From NCBI RefSeq assembly GCF_000422085.1, contig NC_021741.1, forward strand, positions 3,286,001-3,350,000: a DNA stretch of 64,000 nt. Direction: 5' to 3'. The notes below the pieces were generated by a model. That model made no database searches. It was not told the origin of the DNA and saw nothing but the letters and a program-made list of their open reading frames with translations. Source of the DNA: Serratia liquefaciens ATCC 27592 (GTDB lineage Bacteria > Pseudomonadota > Gammaproteobacteria > Enterobacterales > Enterobacteriaceae). Made by a program: the position numbers and the translations under genes. Every line of letters starts with the position of its first letter. The stretch's first letter is position 1. This document shows, in pieces, positions 1 through 8,727 of the stretch.

Positions 1-145
1 GATCGGCTCATGAGATAAAAGTGAAACAACATTTCAAATAATGAGCGACAGAACGTTATCCTGCAAAGAATATTTTGCTTCCTTGATGAAGGCAGCTGAA
101 AGCTGGCGTTTCTTCCGGAAAATCGGGGTGCCCCGAGGGTATTAA

Positions 146-508
146 TCAGCCCAACAAGACCACCAGCCAAAGCATTATCGTCATCACCACCGCAACCAAC
201 TGCGCAGCGCCGCCCAAATCCTTGGCCCGCTTGGATAAGGGATGTATCTCCAGAGAAATGCGATCGACAACGCTCTCAATGGCAGTATTAAGCAACTCAA
301 CAACCAGTAAAATGAAGCTGCTGGCAATCAATAACATCCTTTCTACTTTTGTAATATCTAAAGTAAATGTAACAACCAGTAATATTACGTTAATCACCAG
401 CAATTGACGGAAAGCATCTTCGGTAAAAACGGCATCAACAAGGCCCGCCAGTGAGTTTTTTATGCTACTTATTAAGCGATTTATTCCTTTTTTCTTTTCA
501 AAGGACAT
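146..508 (-). CDS. Diacylglycerol kinase (DgkA) family membrane kinase, divergent paralogue
   Basis: A 120-residue protein, the usual DgkA size, with three predicted membrane helices. The family core is clear: LVVELLNTAIESVVDR in the middle and AKDLGGAAQL near the C-terminus correspond to the E. coli VEILNSAIEAVVDR and AKDMGSAA segments that carry the catalytic Glu and Asn residues. The ORF is open further upstream, but the ATG at 508 (MSFEKKK) gives the family length. Elsewhere the sequence is far from E. coli DgkA, and the gene is not beside plsB or lexA, so it is probably not the housekeeping copy. E. coli DgkA is known to phosphorylate ceramide as well as diacylglycerol. Its place next to the ceramide genes suggests, as inference, a ceramide or sphingoid lipid kinase in the inner membrane. 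Confidence 0.85.
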   Translation of the reverse strand: MSFEKKKGINRLISSIKNSLAGLVDAVFTEDAFRQLLVINVILLVVTFTLDITKVERMLLIASSFILLVVELLNTAIESVVDRISLEIHPLSKRAKDLGGAAQLVAVVMTIMLWLVVLLG

Positions 509-736
509 GCATCTTACTCTTATAAAAACCGGGTGATTTTTAATACCAATCAATAACGCACAGTAACTTATAACGAAATTGGTTAATGAAATTAAATAAT
601 CACCCGTGTGACATTGTTTTTCCGGCAACGTTGAATCGCCAACAACCAAAAGGCAATTTTGGCCATAGGTATTCTCTGAGCGCAGTGCGTTTTACATCCT
701 GTGAAGGGCCGATAAAATCAGCGTCTTGCCGAGGGG

Positions 737-1861
737 TTAGAGTTGTTTTTCATATAAGCGATAACGCTTGTAAGGCACCGCGCCAATTCGCTCCAGGATG
801 GTGCGCATGCCGGTATTCGACTCTAATATCCAGGACATCTCCAGCGCATCAATACCGCGTTTCTCGAAGGGGTCATGTAACGCTTCGATCAGCAATAGTG
901 CAATAATCGGCCCTATTCGGCTGAATTGATATTCCTGGCGAACGCCCATCAGCGGCACCCTCGCGGTACGCACCCCGCTCACTTTCAAACGCCACAACAG
1001 CTTCGCCCAGCCAAAGGGAAATAAACTGCCGTTGAGATCGGCAATTGCCTCGTTGATATTGGGCAAACCGACGATGAAAGCGCAGGGTACTGAATCGACC
1101 TCGGCAATATAAATCATGTCATCAGGCACCAGGAACTTCAGCTGATCGCCCATGGTGGCAAACTCATGCTCGGTGAAAGGCACAAATCCCCAGTTATCCT
1201 GCCAACCGGAATTGAAAATTTCGCGCAGCACCTGCATTTCCTCGCTAAACCTTTTGCGATTGAGGCGGCGAAGGGTCACTTTTTTACGAACCTGACTCAT
1301 CATTTTGGCCAGAGAAGGCGAAAAATGCAGGTCCGTGCGCTTCATCCAATAAGCCAACAAATCTATGCCCTGCGAATACCCCTGGCGCTCCAGATTGGCT
1401 GCGTAGTAGGGTTTGGCATGCGTCATCAGCGCCGACGGCGGCGTATCAAACCCTTCGACCAACAGGCCACTTTCCTGATTGATATTAAGACTGAAGGGAC
1501 CGGTGATTTTTAATGCGCCCTTAGACCTCAGCCAAGCTTCTGCCGCGGCAAATAACGCGCTAAAAACCGCCGGATCCTCGATGGCATCGATCATGCCAAA
1601 GTGACCGGTATCCTCGCCGTAGCGTTCGCGGTGCAAAGCGTCAATTTGAGCGGTTATCCGCCCGACCACCTTGCCCTCTTTTTTGGCTACCCATGCCTGC
1701 CATTCTATATGGTCAGTCCCAGGATTCTTCTTAGAGAGATGTTCTTCGCGCTCTAAATACAAAGGGTCAATCCAATTAGGATCGTCACGAAACAGGGAGG
1801 AAGGAAAAGCGATAAATGCCTTAAGATCACGCTTATCGAGGACTTGCTCAATATGAATCAT
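737..1861 (-). CDS. GNAT-superfamily acyltransferase, candidate bacterial ceramide synthase (bCerS)
   Basis: A 374-residue soluble protein with no signal peptide. The N-terminal half reads as a GNAT fold (WVAKKEGKVVGRITAQID, then GMIDAIEDPAVFSALF), and the C-terminal half resembles a second GNAT-like lobe. The length and sequence style fit the long acyl-CoA N-acyltransferases to which Caulobacter bCerS belongs. In that pathway bCerS N-acylates 3-ketosphinganine before the keto reduction. The function here rests mainly on context: it diverges from an operon encoding an acyl ligase, reductase, ACP and Spt-like enzyme, and lies upstream of a DgkA paralogue on the same strand. It could be another GNAT enzyme, but the company makes ceramide synthase the best reading. 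Confidence 0.7.
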   Translation of the reverse strand: MIHIEQVLDKRDLKAFIAFPSSLFRDDPNWIDPLYLEREEHLSKKNPGTDHIEWQAWVAKKEGKVVGRITAQIDALHRERYGEDTGHFGMIDAIEDPAVFSALFAAAEAWLRSKGALKITGPFSLNINQESGLLVEGFDTPPSALMTHAKPYYAANLERQGYSQGIDLLAYWMKRTDLHFSPSLAKMMSQVRKKVTLRRLNRKRFSEEMQVLREIFNSGWQDNWGFVPFTEHEFATMGDQLKFLVPDDMIYIAEVDSVPCAFIVGLPNINEAIADLNGSLFPFGWAKLLWRLKVSGVRTARVPLMGVRQEYQFSRIGPIIALLLIEALHDPFEKRGIDALEMSWILESNTGMRTILERIGAVPYKRYRLYEKQL

Positions 1862-2636
1862 AAATAACCTTACAATTTAGTGACATGCTCAAAAAAAGAA
1901 CGTTATAACGCCAGTGATATTTTCTGAAATGAGATCCGCTCTCGGTTATGACTTATCCCTTTAAGAGATAAGAAAAATCAATTAATACCTATTATCCTGC
2001 AGGATGTTACCCGAGCAGAGTTTCCACTGACACGTGCTGTTCTTTATCAAAAGTGATGCCAGACAGAGGCGTGAGTGATCTGAGCAAATTATGCTTTTTA
2101 TTATTTCGTGCTATTTCCAGCAAAGAAAAACCAATCGTTTTTTAGTTTACTAATTCTGGTCTGGAGACGCATTGGCATATTTTAACATTAAATGCTTTTT
2201 CTATCCCTGGGGTTAAATGAGGCTTTCACTTTTGTCCGTCTTCCGGATACTGTTTAGGATATGTTTAAGTACGGAGATAGCCATGCGCAAGATCAGATCA
2301 TATGAATCGCCGATTATTGCCTTCCGGAAATGTGTCGATAACAGGCACCCGGTCAAGGCTGTCGGGCAAAGGATGGAGATATCAGGAGCTGGCTGTGACA
2401 GCACCTATATCCGCCGTTCTTCTGTCATGGTCCTCACGTGAAAAAGACTAGGTAATATCCACGGCTAATCCCTCGCCTTTAGTTCTAAGTAGACATGCTG
2501 GTTATTAATTCCAGGGTGATCTGTTTGTGGAATGAAAGAAAATGATTGAATAACAAATATATTCAAAACATTTTCATTGTAAAAACATTAACTCTCTCGC
2601 CAATAGTCGTTTATCTCTTTTGGTGATTTTTACTCT
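1862..2636. other. Long divergent intergenic region of the ceramide locus
   Basis: This 775-bp gap is markedly more AT-rich than the genes around it and separates the divergent bCerS-like gene and the acyl-ligase operon. It must hold both promoters. I find no convincing gene: the two overlapping small frames at 2213-2441 lie on opposite strands and show no recognisable protein. A perfect 7-7-7 inverted repeat is present near the right end (separate entry). Confidence 0.5.
2546..2566. promoter_or_regulatory. Inverted repeat, candidate operator of the acyl-ligase operon
   Basis: Perfect arms TTGAATA and TATTCAA separated by 7 bp, in AT-rich DNA 70 bp before the acyl-ligase start codon. The position suits an operator or promoter element. 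No regulator gene is encoded in the cluster, so the binding protein is unknown. Confidence 0.3.
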
Positions 2637-4391
2637 ATGGCTAATTTGTATATGTCTGAAACAAGCTCCACTCATTCTCTTCCAATGCGTTATGCAGATT
2701 TCCCCACTCTGGTGGAGGCATTAGATTATGCAGCGCAGGGCAGTACAGGAATGAACTTTTACGATCGTCGTAATCAGCTCGTGGCCGTACTGGAATATCG
2801 CACGCTGAAACAGCGCGCGATAGTGGGTGCGCGGCGCCTGTTATCCCTGAACCTCAATAAAGGCGATCGGGTTGCACTTATCGCGGAAACCAGCGCCGGT
2901 TTCGTTGAGGCTTTTTTTGCCTGCCAATATGCCGGTTTGGTTGCTGTCCCGCTGGCCATTCCTATGGGGGTCGGGCAACGGGACTCTTATACCATCAAGC
3001 TTCAGGGCCTGATCAACAGCTGTAAGCCTGCCGCCATTATCAGCAGCGAAGAATGGGTACCGCTGATCAGCTCTGCGACCCTGGATGCACCGCCAACCCA
3101 TATTCTCAGCGACGCAGATTTTAACGCTCTGCCTGAGCGGGATGTGGAGCTGCAGACACCGTCGCCCAACGATATTGCCTATCTCCAATACACGTCGGGC
3201 AGCACTCGCTTTCCACGCGGGGTGATCATTACCCAGCGTGCGGTGATGTCTAACCTGCGCGTGATTAGCCATGATGGGATCAAACTGCGTGCGGGCGATC
3301 GCTGCGTTTCCTGGCTGCCCTTCTATCACGATATGGGCCTGGTCGGTTTCCTGCTTACCCCAGTGGCGACTCAGCTGTCCGTCGACTATTTGCGTACGCA
3401 AGATTTTGCCATGCGTCCAATGCAATGGTTAAAACTGATCGCCAAAAATCGCGGCACCGTGTCCGTCGCTCCGCCGTTTGGCTACGATTTATGCCTGCGC
3501 TACAGCAACAACAAAGAGATCACCGAGTTGGATCTCTCCAGTTGGCGCGTGGCCGGCGTAGGGGCTGAACCTATTCCGTCAGATTTACTCTCTCAGTTCG
3601 CTGAGCACTTCGGCCATCTTAACTTTGACCGCAAGGCGCTGATGCCCTGCTATGGTTTGGCCGAGAACACCCTGGCGGTCAGTTTCTATGACGAAGCTTC
3701 CGGTGCGCCCATCAACCTGGTCGACCGCGACATTTTGGAATACGAAGGTAAGGCGGTAGCCCCCGGCAAAAAAACGCGGGTCACATCGACCTTTGTCAAT
3801 TGCGGCAAGCCACTGCCCGGTCACCGTATCGAAATTCGCAGCGAAACCGGGCTCCCGCTGCCAGAGCGGCAGGTCGGCCGTATTTGTATCTCCGGCCCCA
3901 GCCTGATGAATGGCTATTTCCGCGACGATGCGTCTCAACAGCAAATCCAGACAAGCGGCTGGATGGATACCGGTGACCTGGGCTATCTGCTGGACGGCTA
4001 CCTGTACGTCACCGGCCGCAAGAAAGATTTGATCATCATTCGTGGCCGTAATATTTGGCCGCAGGATATTGAATATGTTGCGGAGTCCGAGCCGGAAATC
4101 CGCTCTGGCGACGCCATTGCCTTCGTGACCGAAGAGCACGGTGACGGCGCCAGAATCATTCTGCAAATCCAGTGCCGGGTCAGCTCTGAAGATCGTCGGG
4201 AGCAAATCGTCCACACGCTGAGCGCCCGAATTCAAAGCGAGTTCGGCATTGCGGTGGATATTGAGCTGTTGCCGCCCCACAGCATTCCCCGCACCTCTTC
4301 GGGGAAACCTGCCCGTGCGGAGGCCAAGAAGCGCTGGCTGACCACCTCCATCTGCCCGTCGATGCAGCAACTGGCAGGCTTTGCGCAATGA
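2637..4391 (+). CDS. Fatty acyl-AMP/acyl-ACP ligase of the ceramide cluster
   Basis: 584 residues, full length for a FAAL/acyl-CoA synthetase of the ANL superfamily. The P-loop-like motif YTSGSTRFPRGV is at 185-196, the FYHD segment (WLPFYHDMGLVG) follows at about 227, the GYF..WMDTGDLG region near 430-450 is intact, and the C-terminal catalytic lysine lies in SSGKPAR (K557). The start at 2637 has GGTGA ten bases upstream. The enzyme should activate a fatty acid with ATP and load it on the ACP encoded two genes downstream, as the AasR-type acyl-ACP synthetase does in Caulobacter sphingolipid synthesis. Its stop overlaps the next gene by 4 bp (ATGA), so the two are translationally coupled. A plain acyl-CoA synthetase is the alternative. 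Confidence 0.85.
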   Translation: MANLYMSETSSTHSLPMRYADFPTLVEALDYAAQGSTGMNFYDRRNQLVAVLEYRTLKQRAIVGARRLLSLNLNKGDRVALIAETSAGFVEAFFACQYAGLVAVPLAIPMGVGQRDSYTIKLQGLINSCKPAAIISSEEWVPLISSATLDAPPTHILSDADFNALPERDVELQTPSPNDIAYLQYTSGSTRFPRGVIITQRAVMSNLRVISHDGIKLRAGDRCVSWLPFYHDMGLVGFLLTPVATQLSVDYLRTQDFAMRPMQWLKLIAKNRGTVSVAPPFGYDLCLRYSNNKEITELDLSSWRVAGVGAEPIPSDLLSQFAEHFGHLNFDRKALMPCYGLAENTLAVSFYDEASGAPINLVDRDILEYEGKAVAPGKKTRVTSTFVNCGKPLPGHRIEIRSETGLPLPERQVGRICISGPSLMNGYFRDDASQQQIQTSGWMDTGDLGYLLDGYLYVTGRKKDLIIIRGRNIWPQDIEYVAESEPEIRSGDAIAFVTEEHGDGARIILQIQCRVSSEDRREQIVHTLSARIQSEFGIAVDIELLPPHSIPRTSSGKPARAEAKKRWLTTSICPSMQQLAGFAQ

Positions 4392-5302
4392 CAGGCACCG
4401 TGGCAGTCACTGGCGTAACCGGCTTTATTGGCCGGCATATCGTTCAGAATCTGCTTTCCCGTGGTTTTACCGTGCGCGCCCTCACCCGGCGCGCAGGTCA
4501 AATCGCCCCCCCTAACCTGACCTGGATCCTGGGGGCGCTGGAGGATCAGGACTCGCTCATCGAGCTGGTTCGCGGGGCTGAATTCGTGGTGCATTGTGCG
4601 GGCCAGGTGCGGGGAGGCACGGAAGAAACCTTCACCCGGTGTAATGTCAGCGGCAGCCAACACCTGATGCAGGCGGCCAGACAAAGCGGCAGCTGCAAGC
4701 GCTTCCTGTTTATCTCTTCTCTTGCCGCTCGCCATCCGGAGCTGTCCTGGTATGCCAATTCAAAACACGTTGCTGAACAACGGCTAACCGCTATGGCTGC
4801 GGATATTTCACTGGGCATTTTTCGCCCCACCGCGGTTTACGGGCCCGGCGATAAAGAGCTTAAGCCGATATTCAGCTGGCTTCTGCGCGGCGTGCTTCCA
4901 CGACTGGGCGCAGCGGAAGCAAAGCTGACGTTCCTTCACGTGAGCGATTTAGCCGAAGCCGTAAGCCAGTGGCTATTGGCCCCTGGCCCGCAGACGCAAA
5001 CGTATGAACTTTGCGACGGGGTTGCCGGCGGTTATAGCTGGCAGCGATTACGGGAAATAGGGACCACCATACGCAATGGCCCGGTGAGGCTGGTGGGGAT
5101 CCCGCTGCCCCTGCTGAAAATTTTGGCCGATGGCAGCATGTTGTTGAGCCGGTTGACCAACAAAGAACCGATGCTGACCCACAACAAAATACGGGAATTA
5201 ACCTATCCGGACTGGTCTGCAAACAACCGAAGCCTGTCCGAAGATACTCATTGGGTCCCCAAGATCAGTTTGAAGCGCGCACTGCGTGAAGGTTTATTTT
5301 AA
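4388..5302 (+). CDS. NAD(P)-dependent epimerase/reductase, candidate ceramide reductase (CerR)
   Basis: 304 residues, extended short-chain dehydrogenase fold. The dinucleotide motif TGVTGFIG is at 8-15 and the catalytic triad is visible as Ser110/111 (FISSLAA), Tyr122 and Lys126 (YANSK). It follows the acyl ligase with an ATGA overlap and precedes the ACP gene by 32 bp. In the Caulobacter pathway an epimerase-like enzyme, CerR, reduces the 3-keto group of N-acyl-3-ketosphinganine. The same neighbours here support that role. Family membership is certain; the substrate is inferred. Confidence 0.8.
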   Translation: MTGTVAVTGVTGFIGRHIVQNLLSRGFTVRALTRRAGQIAPPNLTWILGALEDQDSLIELVRGAEFVVHCAGQVRGGTEETFTRCNVSGSQHLMQAARQSGSCKRFLFISSLAARHPELSWYANSKHVAEQRLTAMAADISLGIFRPTAVYGPGDKELKPIFSWLLRGVLPRLGAAEAKLTFLHVSDLAEAVSQWLLAPGPQTQTYELCDGVAGGYSWQRLREIGTTIRNGPVRLVGIPLPLLKILADGSMLLSRLTNKEPMLTHNKIRELTYPDWSANNRSLSEDTHWVPKISLKRALREGLF

Positions 5303-5334
5303 TTATCTAAATTAGAGGTTTGCCAAAAATTTTT

Positions 5335-5595
5335 ATGCGAAATCGCGACGCTGTTATGAATTATATTCTGACTTGCCTGCAAGGTCTGGTCGAAGGCGGA
5401 TTAGAAATCAAACCTGATAGCGATCTCGTCAACGATCTTGGCCTGGAGTCCATCAGAGTCCTGGATCTGCTGATGATGTTAGAAGACGAATTCGATATTT
5501 CTATTCCTATCAATATATTGCTTGATGTCAGAACGCCAGAGCAGCTGCTTGACGCTCTACTCCCTCGCCTGGAGAAAACCAATGGGTCTTTATGA
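5335..5595 (+). CDS. Acyl carrier protein of the ceramide cluster
   Basis: A small acidic carrier protein of 86 residues. Ser39 in DLGLESIRVLDL is the phosphopantetheine attachment site; the usual DSL is replaced by ESI. The start is uncertain. An upstream TTG at 5320 is in frame but its AGAGG is almost adjacent, and the ATG at 5335 lies 16 bases after the same AGAGG, so translation may instead be coupled to the reductase gene upstream. The 3' end overlaps the Spt-like gene by 14 bp. A dedicated ACP beside an acyl ligase and an alpha-oxoamine synthase suggests that the synthase takes acyl-ACP rather than acyl-CoA, as proposed for AcpR in Caulobacter. Confidence 0.85.
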   Translation: MRNRDAVMNYILTCLQGLVEGGLEIKPDSDLVNDLGLESIRVLDLLMMLEDEFDISIPINILLDVRTPEQLLDALLPRLEKTNGSL

Positions 5596-6754
5596 TAAAT
5601 TTTCGCGGCTTACCCAGGATCGTAAGCAATTCCAGGCCGATGGCCTGAACCCCTTTGGCACCTGTATCGATGAGGTTTATTCGGCAATCGAAGGGCGCAT
5701 TGGCAATCAGAAAATTGTTCTGGCGGGGACCAATAACTACCTGGGCCTGACCTTCGATGCGCAGGCTATTGCCGAGGGTCAGGCGGCATTAGCCGCTCAG
5801 GGCACCGGCACAACCGGCTCACGCATGGCGAACGGCAGCTATGGCTCTCACTTGCAGTTGGAGCAAGAGCTGATGGCGTTCTTTGATCGCCCTACCGCCA
5901 TCGTCTTTTCCACCGGCTATACCGCGAACCTGGCGGTCATCAGTACTCTGGCAACCCCCGGCTCGGTCGTGCTGATCGACGCGGACAGCCACGCCAGTAT
6001 TTATGATGCCTGCGCCCTGGGCGGCGCTGAAATCATTCGCTTCCGCCACAACGATGCCAAAGATCTGGAACGTCGCATGGTGCGCCTTGGCGAACGTGCC
6101 CGAGACGCGATCATCATCGTCGAAGGCATTTACAGCATGCTGGGCGACGTTGCTCCGCTGGTTGAAATCGTCGACATCAAACGGCGGCTCGGCGGTTATT
6201 TGCTGGTAGACGAAGCGCATTCATTCGGCGTGATGGGGGCTCACGGGCGAGGTCTGGCTGAAGAGCTGGGCGTTGAGCAAGATGTTGATATTATTCTGGG
6301 CACGTTCAGTAAAAGCCTGGCCTCTATCGGCGGCTTTGCCGTGGGCGGCAAAGATATGGAAGTGCTGCGCTACAGCAGTCGTCCTTATATTTTTACCGCT
6401 TCGCCTTCGCCATCCAGTATCGCTTCGGTGCGCGCTTCTTTGAAAAAGATCGCGCAACATCCTGAACTGCGGGAAAAACTCTGGAGCAACGCGCATCGGC
6501 TCTATCAGGGACTGGCCAAGCTGGGCTACGACCTGGGGCCGCGCATCAGCCCAGTGGTACCGGTGATGATTGGTTCAAAAGAAGAGGGTTTGCAATTCTG
6601 GCGCGACCTGATCGCCAAAGGTGTTTATGTCAATCTGGTGTTACCTCCGGCAGCACCGGCCGGCATAACGCTCCTGCGATGCAGCGTTAACGCCGCGCAC
6701 AGTGATGAAGAGATTGATAAGATCATTGGGGCTTTTGCCGCGCTAAAAAAATAA
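5582..6754 (+). CDS. Serine palmitoyltransferase-like alpha-oxoamine synthase
   Basis: 390 residues, the size of soluble bacterial Spt, KBL and BioF. It is a PLP fold-type I enzyme: the Schiff-base lysine is K244 in GTFSKSLAS, the Asp-His of LLVDEAHSFGVMG binds the cofactor, and DADSHASIYD carries the substrate-facing His. The ATG at 5582 has GGAG seven bases upstream, so the frame's upstream extension into the ACP gene is not used. It should condense L-serine with a fatty acyl thioester to 3-ketosphinganine, releasing CO2. BioF, Kbl or CqsA-type enzymes are alternatives by fold, but none of their partner genes is here, whereas ACP, acyl ligase, reductase and GNAT are the ceramide set. Confidence 0.85.
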   Translation: MGLYDKFSRLTQDRKQFQADGLNPFGTCIDEVYSAIEGRIGNQKIVLAGTNNYLGLTFDAQAIAEGQAALAAQGTGTTGSRMANGSYGSHLQLEQELMAFFDRPTAIVFSTGYTANLAVISTLATPGSVVLIDADSHASIYDACALGGAEIIRFRHNDAKDLERRMVRLGERARDAIIIVEGIYSMLGDVAPLVEIVDIKRRLGGYLLVDEAHSFGVMGAHGRGLAEELGVEQDVDIILGTFSKSLASIGGFAVGGKDMEVLRYSSRPYIFTASPSPSSIASVRASLKKIAQHPELREKLWSNAHRLYQGLAKLGYDLGPRISPVVPVMIGSKEEGLQFWRDLIAKGVYVNLVLPPAAPAGITLLRCSVNAAHSDEEIDKIIGAFAALKK

Positions 6755-6820
6755 TGACGTCCCGCTGCTCATAAAACTCATGGGCAGTGTTCCCATCGAA
6801 AACACTCTTCACCTTGCCTG

Positions 6821-6848
6821 CCAGTGCCGAAAAAGTTATCGGCACTGG
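6821..6848. terminator. Symmetrical hairpin between convergent genes
   Basis: A perfect 10-bp stem, CCAGTGCCGA with TCGGCACTGG and an 8-base loop, between the 3' ends of the Spt-like gene and the first P-loop kinase. There is no long T-run on either side, so it would be a weak, bidirectional terminator or an mRNA end protector. Confidence 0.5.
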
Positions 6849-6881
6849 AATCAAACTTTCTGATTTCGAGAACTGAAATAA

Positions 6882-7613
6882 TCAGTGGGTCGCTACCGAT
6901 TCGCCTTCGACTACAAAGCTATATCCCTGCGCTTGCATAAATTCCGCGACGGCTTTTTCAGCGGCGGATAACACTTCATCGAGCGGTTTATTGGCATCGA
7001 CATCCGCAATTTCCGCACCTTCAAAAGTGAGCAGTGGCGTAACGGCAATCTTTTTGGCTAATGCTTCTTTGCGATGATCGGGTTTACGTGCGCAAGCGAC
7101 GTCCAGATCCACATTCAACTTGATCACCAGGTCTGGCTTATTATCCGCCATCCATTGAAAAGCTTTGCGTTCGCGCCCCGCCAACCACCTGACAAAATGG
7201 CTGCCTTGAGTATTTTCGGGAAATACGGTGCCATCGTAGGCGCCGGGGATTTGTACCTGCGGGAAACGGTCGGTTAATACGATCAGACCTTGTCGACGAA
7301 AAGCCAACATCCGGCGAAAACGCAGCAGCCGACGCAAAACGAAAGTGATGATGACCAAACCCGGCAACAGCCCCACCCTGGATTTTTTGGATTTCACTTT
7401 TTTAGTATTGCGTTCGATGGCCTTGCCAACAGAATTTCCCATCAGCGGGAGTTGCGAAACCGCACGCCCGACATTTCCTGCCTGCTTACCCAGATGCACC
7501 TTCACTGCAGGACCGTATTTTTTCACATATTCAATGAGATATTCACAAACGGTAGACTTACCCGAGCCATCGCTGCCAATTACCGCAATAAGCGGCGGGA
7601 ATTTTGAATTCAT
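6882..7613 (-). CDS. P-loop kinase of thymidylate-kinase fold, paralogue 1 of 3
   Basis: 243 residues from the ATG at 7613, chosen because AGAGA lies upstream and the product then matches its two paralogues in length. Walker A is GSDGSGKST at 13-21. The DRFPQ motif in the middle matches the DR(Y/F) substrate motif of thymidylate kinases, and ARKPDH near 200 lies where the LID-side arginines would be. The protein shares with the next two genes an otherwise unusual set: LG...G...LPL.GN, DRFPQ and KPDH. It is convergent to the Spt-like gene. It is not the housekeeping tmk, which is shorter and lies with holB. I infer a small-molecule or lipid head-group kinase working with the ceramide genes; the substrate is unknown. 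Confidence 0.7.
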   Translation of the reverse strand: MNSKFPPLIAVIGSDGSGKSTVCEYLIEYVKKYGPAVKVHLGKQAGNVGRAVSQLPLMGNSVGKAIERNTKKVKSKKSRVGLLPGLVIITFVLRRLLRFRRMLAFRRQGLIVLTDRFPQVQIPGAYDGTVFPENTQGSHFVRWLAGRERKAFQWMADNKPDLVIKLNVDLDVACARKPDHRKEALAKKIAVTPLLTFEGAEIADVDANKPLDEVLSAAEKAVAEFMQAQGYSFVVEGESVATH

Positions 7614-7971
7614 AATAAGATTCTCTTCTAAGACACCTGTAAAAATGTACCATTTCGAAAACAAAAAGTCGCTTAATGACGTTATCAAAGCCATGGGGAA
7701 TAAATATTGCCACCCCCAGACCAAAGCACACAAAAGATTAAGAAAACAATGAAGAAACCTGTTCCATTACCCGGTGCGGCAACGCCTAATTAGCATTAAG
7801 AGCTATAAGAACAATCCCAGCTGTGGTTAGCACAAAAAAACAAGACGGACTCACCAAAACATAATCACAAATAATAAAGAAATTTGAATGGCACTGAGAT
7901 AATACTCAATAAATATCTTGAACCCAAGGCTGGTTATAATACAATAGTTTCTTTGAGTTGGACCAATTATT
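7614..7971. other. AT-rich divergent promoter region between kinase paralogues 1 and 2
   Basis: 358 bp without a gene. A consensus -10 hexamer TATAAT lies at 7935-7940, 31 bp before the GTG of paralogue 2, without a good -35 at the normal spacing. The region should hold the outward promoters of both kinases. I see no further structure. Confidence 0.4.
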
Positions 7972-8697
7972 GTGAGTCAACAGACAATGCCCATTGCTAA
8001 TCATCCCCCCGTGCGCGTAATTGCAATAACGGGTTGTGATGGCTCGGGAAAATCGACCTTGGCTGCCAGTCTGGTCAATCATCTCTCATCGCAAGAACCG
8101 ACAGAATTACTTTATCTCGGCCAGTCTTCGGGACGTATTGGGGAATGGATCAGCAACTTGCCGATTATTGGCGCACCCTTCGGTCGTTATTTACTGGCGA
8201 AGTCCGATCGCGTTCATGAACATCCTTCAACGCCGCCGGGTAATCTGACCACGCTGGTGATCTTTTTGTTGTCATATTGGCGCGTTTATAAGTTTCGCCG
8301 CATGCTGGCAAAAAGCCGCAGAGGGCAATTACTGGTCACCGATCGCTATCCGCAAGCGGAAGTGGCGGGTTTTCGTTTCGATGGGCCGCAGCTGGCAAAA
8401 ACGGATGGCGGTAATCGCTGGGTACGCTGGTTGAGAAAACATGAGCAAAGGCTGTATCAGTGGATGGCATCATATCCGCCTTTCTTATTGATTCGTCTGG
8501 ATATTGATGAAGAAACCGCATTCTCGCGCAAACCCGATCATAAACTTTCTGCGCTGCGCGAAAAGATTGCCGTCATTCCGCATCTTACTTTTAACGGCGC
8601 GAACATACTGGATTTAGATGGGCGAGAGCCGGCGGGTAAAATTCTTGATGAATCGCTGCGTGCCATTCGAACCTCCCTGGCGACACCCAAGGTTTAG
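7972..8697 (+). CDS. P-loop kinase of thymidylate-kinase fold, paralogue 2 of 3
   Basis: 241 residues from a GTG start; an ATG five codons later is a possible alternative. Walker A is GCDGSGKST at 21-29. The shared YLGQSSGRIG...LPIIG segment is near 45-65, DRYPQAE is at about 124, and SRKPDH with an adjacent hydrophobic DLDG tail closes the protein. It is clearly homologous over its length to the genes on both sides and probably arose by local duplication. It lies 30 bp upstream of paralogue 3 and should be cotranscribed with it. No membrane segment is evident apart from one hydrophobic stretch (LTTLVIFLLSYW) common to the family. The substrate is unknown. Confidence 0.7.
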   Translation: MSQQTMPIANHPPVRVIAITGCDGSGKSTLAASLVNHLSSQEPTELLYLGQSSGRIGEWISNLPIIGAPFGRYLLAKSDRVHEHPSTPPGNLTTLVIFLLSYWRVYKFRRMLAKSRRGQLLVTDRYPQAEVAGFRFDGPQLAKTDGGNRWVRWLRKHEQRLYQWMASYPPFLLIRLDIDEETAFSRKPDHKLSALREKIAVIPHLTFNGANILDLDGREPAGKILDESLRAIRTSLATPKV

Positions 8698-8727
8698 TCT
8701 GCCGATAACTTATTAATACTGAAAAAA

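Noticed and set aside
2213..2441. Two overlapping small frames on opposite strands in the ceramide intergenic region
   Set aside because: They overlap almost fully, have no recognisable protein pattern and no good ribosome-binding site; likely chance frames.
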